The position numbers and the translations under genes are program-made. 64,000 nt of DNA. Source: Scatophagus argus. Taxonomy: Eukaryota > Chordata > Actinopteri > Scatophagidae. Each line of letters begins with the position of its first letter. Position 1 is the first letter of the stretch. The notes below the pieces were generated by a model that saw only the letters and a list, made by a program, of their open reading frames with translations, was not told the origin of the DNA and searched no databases. Location of the stretch: contig NC_058506.1 in NCBI RefSeq assembly GCF_020382885.2, positions 8,596,318-8,660,317 on the forward strand, in the 5' to 3' direction. Below are positions 12,994 through 25,966 of the stretch, piece after piece.

Positions 12994-13858
12994 GATCCTG
13001 CTGACTGTGGTGGTGATTTTCCGTATCCTGATAGTAGGCATAGTGGGCGAGAAGGTGTATGAGGATGAGCAAATTATGTTCATCTGTAACACAATGCAGC
13101 CCGGCTGCAACCAGGCCTGTTATGACAAGGCCTTTCCCATCTCGCATATCCGCTACTGGGTCTTTCAGATCATCTTGGTGTGCACGCCGAGCCTGTGCTT
13201 CATCACATATTCTGTTCATCAGTCTGCTAAAGCACGTGACCGAAGCTACTCTCTCCTGCATCCTTACATGGATCACCACGGTCATGGTCACCACGGTCGC
13301 CATCATGACCATCATGCTCGCAAGCTCCACTCTCGCAACATTAACGGCATCCTGGTGCACCCTGACAGCAGCAAGGAGGATCACGACTGCCTGGAGGTCA
13401 AGGAGATCCCCAATGGACCACGGGGACTTCCTCCAACACACAAGAGTGCCAAAGTCCGACGGCAGGAGGGCATCTCCCGTTTCTACGTCATCCAGGTAGT
13501 GTTCCGCAATGCGTTGGAGATCGGCTTCTTGGCCGGCCAGTACTTCCTGTACGGCTTCAATGTGCCAGGGATGTTTGAATGTGACCGCTACCCTTGTGTG
13601 AAGGAAGTGGAGTGTTACGTGTCTCGTCCCACAGAAAAGACCGTGTTTCTGGTCTTTATGTTTGCAGTGAGCGGCATATGTGTGCTGCTCAACCTGGCTG
13701 AGCTCAACCACCTTGGCTGGAGGAAGATAAAGACGGCCATCCGAGGGGTCCAGGCCCGAAGGAAGTCCATTTGTGAAGTGCGCAAGAAGGATGTTTCACA
13801 CCTGTCCCAGGCCCCAAACCTGGGCAGGACCCAGTCTAGCGAGTCAGCCTACGTCTGA
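12994..13858 (+). CDS. gjd1: Connexin, delta group (Cx36 family, Cx34.1/Cx34.7-like), exon 2 (partial: exon 1 missing)
   Basis: This gap-junction channel subunit should form neuronal electrical synapses. The exon opens after a TCTCTCTGCAG acceptor and its first G completes an AGG Arg, the same phase as vertebrate Cx36 genes, whose exon 1 encodes 24 residues; the protein would then be 311 residues. Features in order, numbered that way: TM1 from ILLTVVV; first extracellular loop with C55, C62 and C66 (CX6CX3C); TM2 around [19 protein letters not shown]; a cytoplasmic loop with a histidine-rich run at about 117-132; TM3 around [16 protein letters not shown]; second loop with C220, C225 and C231 (CX4CX5C, delta type); TM4 around [21 protein letters not shown]; and a tail with [12 protein letters not shown] and a terminal SAYV, the ZO-1 PDZ ligand of Cx36. 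The His-rich loop and ESAYV end suggest the teleost Cx34.1/34.7 (gjd1) type rather than Cx35 (gjd2). The family is certain; the paralog name is inferred. Confidence 0.9.
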
Positions 13859-15520
13859 CAGAGGCTTCTCTGCCTGGGGGCTCGAGGACCTCTTAAATTT
13901 TGGACAAGAGCTTTTCCCTGGCCCAGGACTCCTAATCATTAGGGCACAAAACTCATCACTGCATTATTATTCAGGAGCACAGACAGACTCTGTGTAGTCA
14001 AGATGAAGCATCAAGCCACAAAATCTTTGACACCTCAAGAGACAAGAATCACCTTTTTAAAAAGGCAACTGTGTTGCTGTAACAAAGCTTACATCTAAAG
14101 CTTACATGACGGAGAGTTCTGCTCTACCTAGGCGACACTAGGTGCCTTTAAAGAACCCAAAAGATAAATCTGAGCTACTACTAACAACACTGTAAAGATA
14201 TGAGGTTGAGTCTGAGATTGAATTACCTGAAGTTCATTATTTTGCTGAAGGTCAGAAATACTCTGCATCCATCTATCCATCCAATTTCTATACCGCTTAT
14301 CCGTCAGGGTCGCGGGGGTGGGGGCACGGGTGGGGTACACCCTGGACTGGTTGCCAGTCAATCATAGAGCTAAATAATCCCCTTATTTTCCAATTATGTG
14401 CGCATATGCAAGAGATTAAGTGTGTGCATGCATACGCATGTGTGGGGAAAAAAAAGCCAATCTGACTTGAGTCAGAAAATTGAATGCTAACCTAATCTGA
14501 GCTTCTGAGAGAAAGATAATGTTATTTCTTTTCGTCCATAATCTTCGTGGAAAGTCACTTGGTGGACAAACAAGCACCTTTTTAAACATGTTCTAAGAAA
14601 CTTACACAAAAGCAAACACAAAAAGCCAACAGCACTAAAATTATCAGCATAAACTGGAGCACAGTACTTGTTGTCAGCATACCAGGCTTTTTCTTAAAAG
14701 TTGTCACTATTCTTCATGTTCTTTGTTGCATTAGGTGCCAATCAGACTACAGACTGACATTTGCCCGGGAGCTTATGTTCAAAGTGAGACATGTGGTGCA
14801 TTGAAGAAGAGTTAGATTTACTTTCCAACACTGTGTTATGCACCTCAGTGCTCCCGATGCCTGCTGGCGTGCTGTTTACTGTCACAAGCCACTGAAAACA
14901 GTCAAGAAAAGTGTGCCAGTTTCTCCACTTTGTAAGTGTGATCGCTGTCTAAGGGGCTGAATAGAGTTACAGAGTAGAGATTTTCAGATAAACAGGATAA
15001 TGTATTGTAGTCACATCTTAACGTGTAACCTCAAGCTTTTTTTCACAAGCTGACTTGGTGCCATATTTCAAAACTACTGTACATAGTTGAGATATAATAA
15101 TTACACTTAGCCTTTTCCCTTTGCAGTATAGATGGGCTTCATGTGGAAGGGGGAACATGGGTTTGGGTGGTTATGATGATTAATCATAGATTGCCAGCTT
15201 TAACAATATGTATTATTAATGTACTCTTTGTTAACTCTCTAATGGAGACTATATGTTCCAAAAAAGTGTTCTCCCCCTATGGACTTGGCATGTTACTGAA
15301 GCATTAATAGAATGGATAGATTATAACATGTAACTTAAAAAGAGACTGTTTAATTTATTTGCATCCTGCTCCTGTTAAATGTAATACTTAGCATGCATGA
15401 AGATGAAAAATACAAAGAGATGTAGAATCAAACTGAGGGAATATTGAAAGTGAATACCTGAGAGGCTCCAGAACTGCAGCAATAATAATATATAGTATGT
15501 GAAAAAAATATGTGAATAAA
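13859..15520 (+). other. Probable 3' UTR of the connexin gene
   Basis: The connexin stop is at 13856-13858 and no further exon is expected in this family. An AATAAA lies at 15515-15520, but it is one of several AT-rich candidates and I cannot tell which is used. A SINE tail fragment lies inside at 14265-14370. Confidence 0.35.
14265..14370 (-). mobile_element. 3' fragment of a tRNA-derived SINE
   Basis: The ATCC tail, TTTCTATACCGCTTATCC, the TCAGGGTCGCGGGGG block, then GGGTACACCCTGGACTGG and CCAGTCAATC match the tail half of the full copy at 32665-33022 in the same orientation. The tRNA-like head is absent, so the copy is 5' truncated. Confidence 0.8.
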
Positions 15521-16719
15521 TTATTATGCAAACAGTGATTTTGGTTGTGCTGTGCTTTTACAAGGGAATGATAATCACAGGTAAGCGTTAAAAAAAAGTG
15601 TATCAGAGTTACACAGTCTGCCATTACACTAATGCCACAATCTGAAATACTGTATTACAGGTAAATGTTCTAGATTCAAATCGGGTAATTATTTAACTGG
15701 ATTATGAACACTGATACACTCATGTAAGTAGCATTTCACTGTTTTAGCTGTTTGATGCAGAGCTGATTTGAAGCCCTTTACAGCTACATCACATTTTAGA
15801 AATTAATCATCTTTCTTATTTAAAATCTTAATCTGCAAAGTAAACACAGCAGGAGTAAAATGGAGTAAACATAAAATACAGATTAATACAGACTAAATGC
15901 CATAAAAACATACATGAGTAAGTGTATTTCTTAGGTTTCCATCACTGGCAGTGTACACAGCAGTGTAGTATTACTGTAACATAAAATATATAGCAGCTTT
16001 TTGTGCTGTATAGAATACACGGGTGCAGTCTACAGACTGCAGAGTACAATGCAGTGCTTTCAGCAGCACAGACTCAAAAGTGACTTTAATATTTATTATT
16101 CAACACTGAGAAATGATACATCTCTGAGAGATACATTAGTTCATTCTCTTACTTTCTGTTGATTAATTATGGATACTCAACCTGTTCACTTCCATGTCAT
16201 GAAACTCCTGACCAAACTAAATTTGTCATGACAACTGTGCAAGAACTTTTTTCTCACTTACATTGGAAACTCCCATGTTCTGTGTTCACAGTAAAATATT
16301 TCTGATGCTCCCACTGTTGTTTCTCGGGCTCAGTGTGGCTCGTAGGCAGGTAAGTTATTACAATGGACCTGATAATTCCAGTAATGAGCGAGGTTACTGA
16401 GGGAGATGTGTGGGGGCGGTGAACCTTTTAGTGTTATTAAACCTTCAGTCAGTGCGGGCGTCATGTGACCGTGATCTGGAGAACACTGACAGCGTAGTGG
16501 GCCCAGAGGAAGAGGGACATACATGATGGAGAGGCGCGTTAATAAAGTGGATTGTCTGATAGGATGTAGAGTAATGAATTTTGTGGTTATTCATTCACTT
16601 AAAGGCCACGCTTTGTTCTTACTGACATGTGGACAGCCGTGATTGACTCTTTGCTGTTTGTGATATACATCCCCATCAACAAGCTCCCAGCTACCATACA
16701 CACATGCACACATGCACAC

Positions 16720-16723
<4 letters not shown>

Positions 16724-16757
<34 letters not shown>
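16724..16757. repeat. (GA)n microsatellite
   Basis: About 17 uninterrupted GA units follow a CACATGCACA repeat. Confidence 0.9.
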
Positions 16758-16762
<5 letters not shown>

Positions 16763-19700
16763 AAGAGTCAGTATATGCCTAAACAAAAGCCTTTCTGAGG
16801 ATGTTGCCAGGCTGGTTGCTGTGGCGACAGGAGGCCAGTAATGATGTTAAGCACCACAGAGACTACAGTAGTGAAGGGCAGAAACAGCACTGCACCACCT
16901 CTCCCCAGCAGCACGTCATCCTACAATGCACACTCAAGTCTGGAAAGTTAGACACATGCTGTGCTGTGCTTTATGCTACAGTATGAGCCAAACAAAAGGT
17001 AAGTATGATTAAAGACATCTTTGGTTATAACAAAGAATGCATAATAGAGCAGAAACTAAAGGTGAAGGTTTAACTTTTGCATTTAAGTAATCATAATATT
17101 TATTTTAAAAAAAAATCAATCAGCTCCATTCTTAGAGTTTTCCACATCTTGATTGATTTAATGCAGTAGAAAATGTTGGCATTTCATACAGAGTTTTTTT
17201 TTTTTTCAATTTATGGACTTTATGTTCTTCTGTCAGACCTGAATGGTCCACCTGCAAGAAGAGATAAACAGGTGTTTCTGTGTGCTCAGATCATGGTTAT
17301 AAATAGGGCCGTCACTCAGCACCCACATACCTCCACCTTTGTGCACTCTGTACAGTTCATTAAGTGTAGAACAAACACCTTCATCCTGCATGCTTACTCA
17401 TGCGTCAGAGCATTGCAAATAGATGGTTAAAATCACTATGTAAACCCCTATACCCTGGTAGGGTCCTGACATGCTACTCTGCAAATGTTAAAAAAGGACA
17501 TATGAACAAAATGTGATGAGCTGTCTCCCCTGAAGAAAAAACACAAAGGCACTCCGGCTGACTGTGCAAACTATTTTAAAAGAGGCGAGTGTGTGCTGTC
17601 AAACAGAATGTGGATGGGCAAGCTGTGCAACAGATGAGCCATATGCTGGCTTCAGATCAAATAATTTCTACTGGAGTGGACTGGGGAATGTATTTCACTC
17701 AGCCGTAAAATAACCATCTTTAATTGTCCTTTATAAATTCTCCCTCTTTGCTAAGCCACAGAATGTCTCTCTCTTTCGTCTCTCTTGTCTCTCTTGTTAA
17801 CTTGTGCAAGGAGATTATTGATGTTTAACAGTAACATCGACTTTAATGCACTGTTTTATTTTCTCAGTGGCTCACTTTTTTTTCTTTTTTCTCTGCTGAA
17901 AACACCGAACACTTAAAATGTAAAATAAAACTAAAAAAAAAATAATAAAAATACTGATAAAATACACCATGTGATGTTTATCTATCTAATTAATTTACAG
18001 AATAATATAAGCCTTCAAAAGCCAGTTACTGCTGGGTTGCTACTCAGACCTTTCTGCTTTATGAATATAGTGTGTTCACTGTGTGCATGTTCAGCCTGTG
18101 TGCATCATGAAGGATACTCAGCTGAGCTCCTTGACTCCAATAAGTAGTCAGCTGACCGCACTTCACCAGCTTCACCTTCATCTCACCTTTGATTTTGGAT
18201 CCTGATCAGATCAGGCAGACTTAATGTTTTTTTTTATTATTATTTTTCCAATTCACCTGTGATATCCTGACTAATTTCTCATGTTTGTTCTTTCATGGTG
18301 CTCCCCTGATGAATGAATCCATGAAAAACAAGCCTACAAAACAGCACCAGACACCCTGATACCTTGACTGTATCTGACTTTTGTTTCAGTATTTTGTCTC
18401 TAAGTCAGGAGCATGATCAAACATGTCTATTAAACTGGCTCAGGTGTAGATCTCCCTGTGCTGTAGCAACATGTAGAGCACATCAGACGAGGCTAAGTGC
18501 CATTGTGTAAGTCTTTCAGCGTCATTCTCAGTTTACTGTTCATTTTAGTGGTGGAGTCTTTTTCTGTCCTTGACCGTGCTGGAGAAAGATTTAGAGAATT
18601 TAGAGAAAACCATACGTGTTATTTTTTTCATTCGCAAGGATGAATTATGACTTTGACAGTCTATTCACAGGTGTTTACCTTTGCCTCCTCATCAAATTTG
18701 CATCTGCTCTGTGACCTACGCTCCAGAGCTGATTCATTTCTATCCCTAAGACAGCGCTAGGAGAAGAACCATTTCATTATTCCTTTCCCGGTGATCCTTA
18801 GATATTTTCCCCTCTGCCTCTTCACTCATTCATAAAGATAAAATTGGAGGTGGCTTATTCCTCTCTGGAGTCTGCTCCACTTCTAGCCTCTTAAAGTCTC
18901 GGGCCATCAATCTGTGTCAGGCTCCATTCTGCTCGCTGCAAGTAACTTGGTCTCCTTACGTGATAGCCCTGCTTGGCAAGGTCTCTCCCCTCTCTCTCCC
19001 TCTCCCTCTCCCTCTCTCTGTCTCCATCTGCTCCTCTTCTCCTCCACCTGACTCGCTCTTCTGTTTTTCCACTGCTTCCCCCAACCTCTACATTTTGTTC
19101 TGCCCTCCACTGACCTTCTCTGTCCTCGTTCATGTGGGACTTGATCTGGCTTTTCCACCCATTGATTCCAATGATTTCTTTTCTTTTATTTTTTTTTAAT
19201 GTTCTCCGCCCTCTTTGTTTATATCTGTCAAGGCTGCTAAAACTAAAATCCAGTCCACTTCTGCTGTACTGCAGGAAAGCCCCCCGCTTCATATTCTCTC
19301 TCTTAAACTGGCTTTGACCCCATTCATCCCTTTTTTTTCACCACAAAGGATTTCAGTTCCTTTTTCAAAGAGGACACTGACAAAAACTGAGACGTCTTCT
19401 CCCATCCAGCTTTTCATTATCTCCTGCTGTGACTCCTCTGATGTTGCCTTAACAGTGCCTCTGTGCCTCGCTCTTCCTAGATGATAATCCCAGAAATATG
19501 ACATATCTGGAGCAGACTGTATGTACGTTTCTGCTCATATTATTTAAAGTTGTGACTTCTATAGTTTTCAGTCTTTCAGGTCCATTCTTGGCCATCTTAC
19601 TGGATTAATTCATCTTTGAGAACTTGCTGTTGTGTGTCAGAGAGATTTGGGGCGTATCTCAAAAATACTCCTCAAAACCTCTTAACCAAGTCAAGTTTGT

Positions 19701-22249
19701 TTATGATTGACAGGATGGTTTTCTATCTTTTCCAGATTGATGTTAGCTAATTTGGTCTATTTAAAATGACAGGCAATTGTAAAAGAAAACTAATGCAAAA
19801 ATAATTCCAAAAATAATTGTTTCAACAATTACTGATATTCTACCATCTGCCTCCAGAAAAAAAGCCAAACCTCAGAAGAAATGAAGCTGGAAGACAAAAA
19901 CTTCTATAAAGCATCTATAAAGATCCTGCTTAAGAACACCTAATTCTCCATTGGGGGCCCAAAGAAGCCACTGCGACAACAAAGTAGCCACACAATAAAC
20001 TGAACACCAGAGTCTGTCTGTGTGCTGTCCTCTTAGCATCACATGGTTCATTTGATTACGATTTTATTTTCTAATCCTGCATGGCTGTGAATTCTTCTGT
20101 ATGGAAAAACTAGGTACATCAATATAATTTTACTACAGCACTAAAATTACTTTAGCCATACCAGCAGTTTAACAGCTCTGGAAACAAGCTTGTAAGTAAG
20201 TTCTGCTTTGGTCCCACATTCCTCTGCTACAGAATTGTTGAAGACTCAGGCTTCTTAGCAGGGTAATGTCTGTATTTATCTTATATCCTCACATCTGTCA
20301 TCTCCTGAGGTTGTGATTTAGAGTAAAAAAGGCACAACCATTGGTCATATCTTCTGTTCTGACACACATGTTGAGACTTCTACTGAACAGCAACACAGAG
20401 ACATTGAAGAGCACTAACTTGACCACGCAAAGGGCACAGATGCTCATATTTTCTTTTTAGCTGGTGCAATGCTGGATGCAATCAACAGAAATGCACAAAC
20501 TGATTGCTCTAAATTATGCTCTGAAACAATCAGCTGGACTCCTGGCTCCTGTACAGCACGATCTGTCCATGCACACATCTGAATACACAGCGTCGTCCAT
20601 GGACCTTTGGCTCAAAATCTCTCCCTCTACACCATCCCCCATACGCACCTCAATAAATCAATAAACAGAGGTCACATAAATTAAGTGGAAGTCTAATCTT
20701 ATTTTGTAATTGCACCAGACTGCATGTAGCTGGCATCCATCAGCTGTGTGCCATGAAGTCGAGTAGAAGAACAGCAGATGATGCAGATGTTCCTGGTACA
20801 GGTGGGACTTTGTTTCAAAATGTGTCATTTTACAGCAGCTTAGGCATGCAGTCACATTTCTGAAGAAGAGGGGACACAGTCATCTGATCTGGGCTCAAAT
20901 CTAACCAAAAAGTTAACTAATTACTGTTGTGAGTGACTCACACAAACCATCTCCACCTTGAACACGTCCATTGCAGGGCAGAACCTTTGTTTTCCGTAAA
21001 GCTGGTCAGCCGCTCACAGCCTTATTAGATGGGGGGAGGTGGAGAGCAGAAGATTTATATGGACATTTAGGGGTCACAGTTTGGAGTGTCAGCAGAGTGA
21101 ATTGAGTGTTTCACACTGCAACACAGCGCCTTCAAGAGGATCAAAGTGCACACTACATCCGCCTTTAAAGAAAACAAGCCATGCAAATCAGCCTGCTACT
21201 GTCTGGTTAGTAATAACCAGACTGTCATCGAGCATGTCAAGGATGTTTCTTCTCCACATTAGTCATATACTTGTCTAAAAATAGAAAAGGACAGTGTAAA
21301 TTATTCTGTACATAGGCCATCTGACAGAAGGAAGTGGAAAGAAGGTAAAGAATAAATGAGGAATTTAAGCTGATGTTCCCTGCTGCGTCTAACTGGCATT
21401 TTGTCCGAAAGGATCAGGTGCCGCTGGACCACCTGTGGTTTTAATCCAAACTTCTTTATTCATCCACATACACCTCATCATCACACCACCCACAGCTCAC
21501 TGCTGATGATCTGTGGCTGTGGGCATGAAATGTTTTGATAAAGAGATAATCCTGCACACTGGTTCAAAACATTGTCTGTTCAGTAATACAGCTTTGTGTA
21601 TGTGAGCTCCAGACAGTGTGAAAGATTCTTCCTTTACCATTTGTTCTAATGGTTGTCCCTATGTCAGACAACATCAGAAGAAGATGGTACATGCATGAAA
21701 GGTCTGAATAAAGTAAAAATGAAAGCAAAATGATAATTTTCCCTCTCGGCTGACACACTGCTCAGTACATGGAGACCCAGTTTCAAGGACCTACAGTACA
21801 CAATCACGTTAGCATTTAGTTTCAAGCTGGCATTTGGCCACAGGAGCCATTACAGAAATACATGCAAACATAATCAGGACCTCAGTCGCATGCCTGAAAC
21901 AATGAATGATGGAAATACACTTACAAAGGTTAAAAGAGAAGCAGTATCCTTGGCCTGGATTGGTTCCAAAAAATTAAGATTTAATGATTTTATCCTCTTG
22001 ATAATCTTAAAATGGGCAAAGTTTCAAATACAATGTAAAACACTTGTTTTGGGTTGCTTTTTAATCAGCATCAATTTTGCTTTGTCTTTCATCTTAGAAT
22101 AAGTTGAAGGACATGTAGGCAGATCACATGTAGGCTACTTCCAAAATACATTTTAATTATCTTTACTTCTGGGGTTCTAAAGTAATATTTACTATAACCA
22201 TCCCATCTTCAGAGAAGACCAATGTACTCTGTAAAAACCAAACAAAATG

Positions 22250-22440
22250 TTAACGAACATGCTCACTATACGACAATGCTACTGATGTTTAGCACATTTG
22301 CCAATTAGCGCTAAACACTAAGAACTATTAAATGTCATTATACAGCATGTTTGTACCAAACATCACAAATCCATTCAACAGTGGTTAAGATATTTCACTC
22401 TGGACCAAAGTGACGATCTCCACAACCATGAGGCTAAAAA
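22250..22440. mobile_element. Old teleost dispersed repeat (degraded)
   Basis: The series of words AACATGCTCAC, GACAATGCTA, CTGATGTTTAGCA, CCAATTAGCGCTAAACAC, TGTACCAAA, AATCCATTCAACAG and AAGATATTTCACTC follows the order of a very common fish repeat as I remember it (GCTAATTAGCACTAAACAC followed by AATCCATCCAATAG and GAGATATTTCACTC). It is clearly diverged and its ends cannot be fixed by eye. Confidence 0.5.
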
Positions 22441-24972
22441 CACCACAAAGTGCTCTAATGTCTTTAAATGCACTGTGCCCAGTCACGCTGAAAGACACCA
22501 TGTTATTTATTTATCTATTTGTTTTTTTGACCAAAGTAAGCCCACTTTACTTTGAGTATTTATAACTCCCTAAAAGACAGAAACCACTAAGTCAGATGTT
22601 TTTGGAACATCAGACATTGTTTGGGTTTTTTTTAAATCCCAAATAGCTTTGTCATTTAATTATTCAGTTTTCAACTTATTTCAGAGATTGAAAAAAGAAA
22701 AACCTACATCACTTTGCTCTGGCATCCTCCTTGGTGCTCAGCTATTCTTCTCCATCTGTTAAGTTTCTTTTTCTGTGTAACAGCTTCAGGTTTTACACCT
22801 CAATGACACCACAGTTGTGTCCACCAGGCGGCTCATTTTCAATTAGCTGCTCCCAGCATGGTCACCAACACGCAGCAGTGTGCACCAGAAAATAAAATGA
22901 AATCTGTTAAGTCTGCGCTCAGGATGAGGTTTGCTCTGAATCACGCTGAGTAAAATACGTCAAATTGTCCTCCCATTGAACAACATTACACTGCATAGCA
23001 AGGTCACATTGCGTGCTGAGTGTGGAGCATCGTGCTGCTTTTACCTGTTACAACCACGCCAGAGGAAGCAATGAGTGGACGTCAACTGCCATCTGCCCCT
23101 CCGAGCCACCAGATGTTGCTGTTTTGCAGAACCAGCCTGTAGAGACTCACAGGGAGGCTGAACAGCACCTGGATTAAAAAAAAACAAAAAAACTGCAAAA
23201 CAAGCTGCGTATGCCCTGCAAATGGAAAGTTTTTGAGATACAAGTCCAAACACAAGAAAAGATTTAACTGAAGTGATTAGGTGTGGCATGGCACCACTAG
23301 ATTCAGTGCAGGTGTTACATCTGGCGCCACTGACATAAAAGCAATTGCGTAAAGGTTGAGCTGTTACTGGGATTGCAGATTAAGAAAATTCTCAGAGTGA
23401 AAAAAAAAAAAAAGAAAAAAGGTTTGTGTGTTTTTCCCCTCCCACTCAGAGTTCAGCCACACGTGGAATTTCTCATCTGTGTGTATTTTCACCATTTACC
23501 ATGTTAGCTGGATAATTTTCCCCATGTTTCACCCCCACACATGCAGCTATCAGTCATCTGGTTGAACATGAGCTGTTCAGCGCATATTCACTAGAAATGG
23601 TTTACTGTTCCAGCAGTGGAAGACGTTCTCAGCTAATTTATTTTATGTTGTGTTTGTAAAATACTAATCGACAAAGTAACTATGGCTGTCAGATGAATGC
23701 AGGGACATGTAGTGCAACGACCTTACAACTTCTGCAATGTAGTGGAGAAATCTTAAGTAAGATACAAATACCTCAGTTGGATAAAGTTTAAAATATATCT
23801 CATAGAAGATTAAGAGGAGCTGGAGTGAAGTGTGTGATTATTTACAGGAATAACGACTGCTAGATTAAAATAAAAACACAATGATGTCTGTATTAGAACC
23901 AAATGATGAGCCTCAGTTCAGTCAAAGAGATTTCATTGTTATTTGCAGATCAAACTGGAAAACAACCCATTGATTATCTGGTCAACAGGACATCTGAATT
24001 AGATAACAAACTCATCAATCTTTTTTTAAGTAAAACCACTAACGATTCTCTGCTCCTGAGTTTTCAATGTCTTCCAGTTTTTGTTTTGTTTTGCTTTTTA
24101 ACCTTCTACAATAGGAAAGCGAACATGTTTGGGCGTTAAAAAAAAATAATGAAGGAATGACAGTGAATCTGAAGCTGGCAGCTGCTGCTCTTGAACTTCT
24201 GTTGAGGCACAGCTCATGTGCAGGTAGGAGGAATTAATCTACTGCAATGAAACTCTGCTCAGATTGTGATAATCATTAACTCTAGATGTTCCAGGAGGTA
24301 GAGATAAGGCTCTTGACTGAGCATCCTGCAGCTGAAATGACACAAAACATAGGTGACGTAAACGTGCCCTAGCATTTCTTATCACCTACGTATTCATGAG
24401 CGATTGGTATGGCCTATGGCTTCACAAACTGCCATCTCCTCACACTGTTATCGCATCTGATGTCACTGTTATGTCTCAAAGCTCCTGCAGGTCCTGACAC
24501 GGTGGGATTGTCGTGTTAAAAACCACCTGGATGTACGACTGCAGCTTGTGCTGAAACTCTACACGAGGACAAGAGTCAGTCGCAGTTGTCAGAATCTGAA
24601 CCTAAAAAACTGAGATTTGTCATGACCCATCCCTCTCCTTCCTCCCTATTGTGTCTTGACATGAAACTAAACAGAGAGAAGAGGGGATTTACATTCCACT
24701 GCTGCTTGCTGCCTGTTTCACTTTCAAACACAAACATCACCAGTTTGAATTAAGGCAATAAATAATCTCCTACATGTGCTCTGCTGCTCTCTAATTACTG
24801 TAACTCCCTTCCTGTGCTCCATCAAACTGCACTGTTCTCCAGGATTTTATCATCCCTCCCTCCTAATCCTGCCTCATTCTTTAGTGGTAGAGAGAGAAAT
24901 TTGGAGAATTCTCTTCAGTGACCACACCAAGCTCTCCAGTCACATGCCCAATTTTTCCTTCCCGTCCTTCTC

Positions 24973-25138
24973 CTAAATAAGGAATTACAGTTTGAGTGGG
25001 GAAACAGGGAAAGAGCAAATGGGCGGGACCTAGGGTGAAATAAGAGGACCAGAAGGCGTATCTCTCTCTCTCTCCCTCTGTATCTGCTCAGCGTGGTGAA
25101 GTCATATATTTCAGTCAAGGGTGTTTGCTGTATTTATA
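24973..25138 (+). promoter_or_regulatory. tagln: Putative transgelin promoter: CArG-like site, GC box, TATA-like box
   Basis: CTAAATAAGG at 24973-24982 differs from the SRF consensus CC(A/T)6GG at one base. It lies about 180 bp upstream of the inferred start, close to where SM22-alpha promoters carry CArG boxes in mammals. GGGCGGG is near 25021 and TATTTATA is at 25131-25138. Smooth-muscle regulation by SRF/myocardin is known for the family; its use here is inferred from position and motif only. Confidence 0.5.
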
Positions 25139-25159
25139 CAGACCGTCCTGTACTGTGAT

Positions 25160-25250
25160 CTCTGCTCTGAGTTGTAAGTAAGAAGAGGAGCGAGAACAGA
25201 GCAACACGAGCCCAAAACCACCTGTACTCACCTGAAGGCTACCACACAAA
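25160..25250 (+). other. tagln: Transgelin non-coding exon 1
   Basis: A TATA-like box sits about 25 bp upstream and a strong donor, GTAAGTGAAC, begins at 25251. The TAGLN genes of other vertebrates have a non-coding first exon, and the coding exon at 29175 opens with an acceptor a few bases before its ATG. The start at about 25160 is estimated. A second possible donor, GTAAGTAA, lies at about 25184. The implied intron 1 is about 3.9 kb. Confidence 0.55.
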
Positions 25251-25907
25251 GTAAGTGAACGCTTCTCCTCTTGTTTTCTCATGGTCTCATTCATCAATCT
25301 CAGTTTTCTGGTTTCTCAATGCCAGTCAAAAGATTTTCTTTGTTGCTTTAAGTTTGTGGCTAACTCTCTGCAGGCAATATGAGAAAAAAAAAAAAGCGTA
25401 ACGTATCACACACCCCACCCTCTCCGTCTTGTCTCCTACGCTCATGTTCATGTTTGATAGACAGAATAAATGCTGGGTTAATGTTTAGTGTCTTCTGCAT
25501 GGATTAGTTTCCTTCTGAATGACTCACTGGTGTGTAAGTTCATGCTACCTTTGCTCTCAGCATTCTTCTAACGTGCTGACCGCAAAATGCAAGGCCTCAG
25601 ACCTCATCTTGTGACAAATCTCTCATCGACCTGTAGCCACTACTGTCTAATAGTATGTCATTTTCAGGTTTAATACATGCTCTGAACAACAGGCTGCTGG
25701 TTCAGGAAATGGCAGTGAAACTCATGCACATGTTTGTCACGCATGTTGTCGCATTTATGGACCAGGGTAAAGTTTTATACGTGTGGAAGTGCTTTGGATT
25801 GTGAGATAACTTAAACACTGTGACTTCAGGTGGTGTTTGACTTGGCCTCACTATCTTGAGAAACACAGAAAGCTGAATTAACAGTCAGCAGCAGCAGCAG
25901 CGGCAGC

Positions 25908-25966
25908 AACAGTTATTTTTTGTGACGTGAACACAATGGGTGTTCACATCACAAAGAATAACTGTT
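25908..25966. repeat. Near-perfect 27-bp hairpin in transgelin intron 1
   Basis: The arm 25908-25934 (AACAGTTATTTTTTGTGACG and on) pairs with 25940-25966 across the 5-nt loop AATGG. Of 27 positions 25 pair by Watson-Crick rules; in a plus-strand RNA one of the other two is a U-G wobble and one a C-A mismatch. CAGC on the left and GCTG on the right extend the stem with one bulge. A CAG/CGG run lies directly upstream at 25886-25907. Confidence 0.8.

Larger units (their letters stand above)
15521..24900. other. Non-coding stretch between connexin and transgelin genes
   Basis: No frame with recognisable protein similarity or paired splice sites is visible. A CT-rich tract at about 18985-19110 produces long but compositionally biased frames on both strands. 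Microsatellites and one old dispersed repeat are listed separately. I see nothing else I can support. Confidence 0.6.

Noticed and set aside
12920..13711. A 263-codon minus-strand frame opposite the connexin exon
   Set aside because: It is the antisense shadow of a real coding exon; its translation has no domain and no splice or promoter context.
18891..19292. A 133-codon minus-strand frame rich in Arg and Glu
   Set aside because: It arises from a CT-rich low-complexity tract and shows no recognisable protein features.
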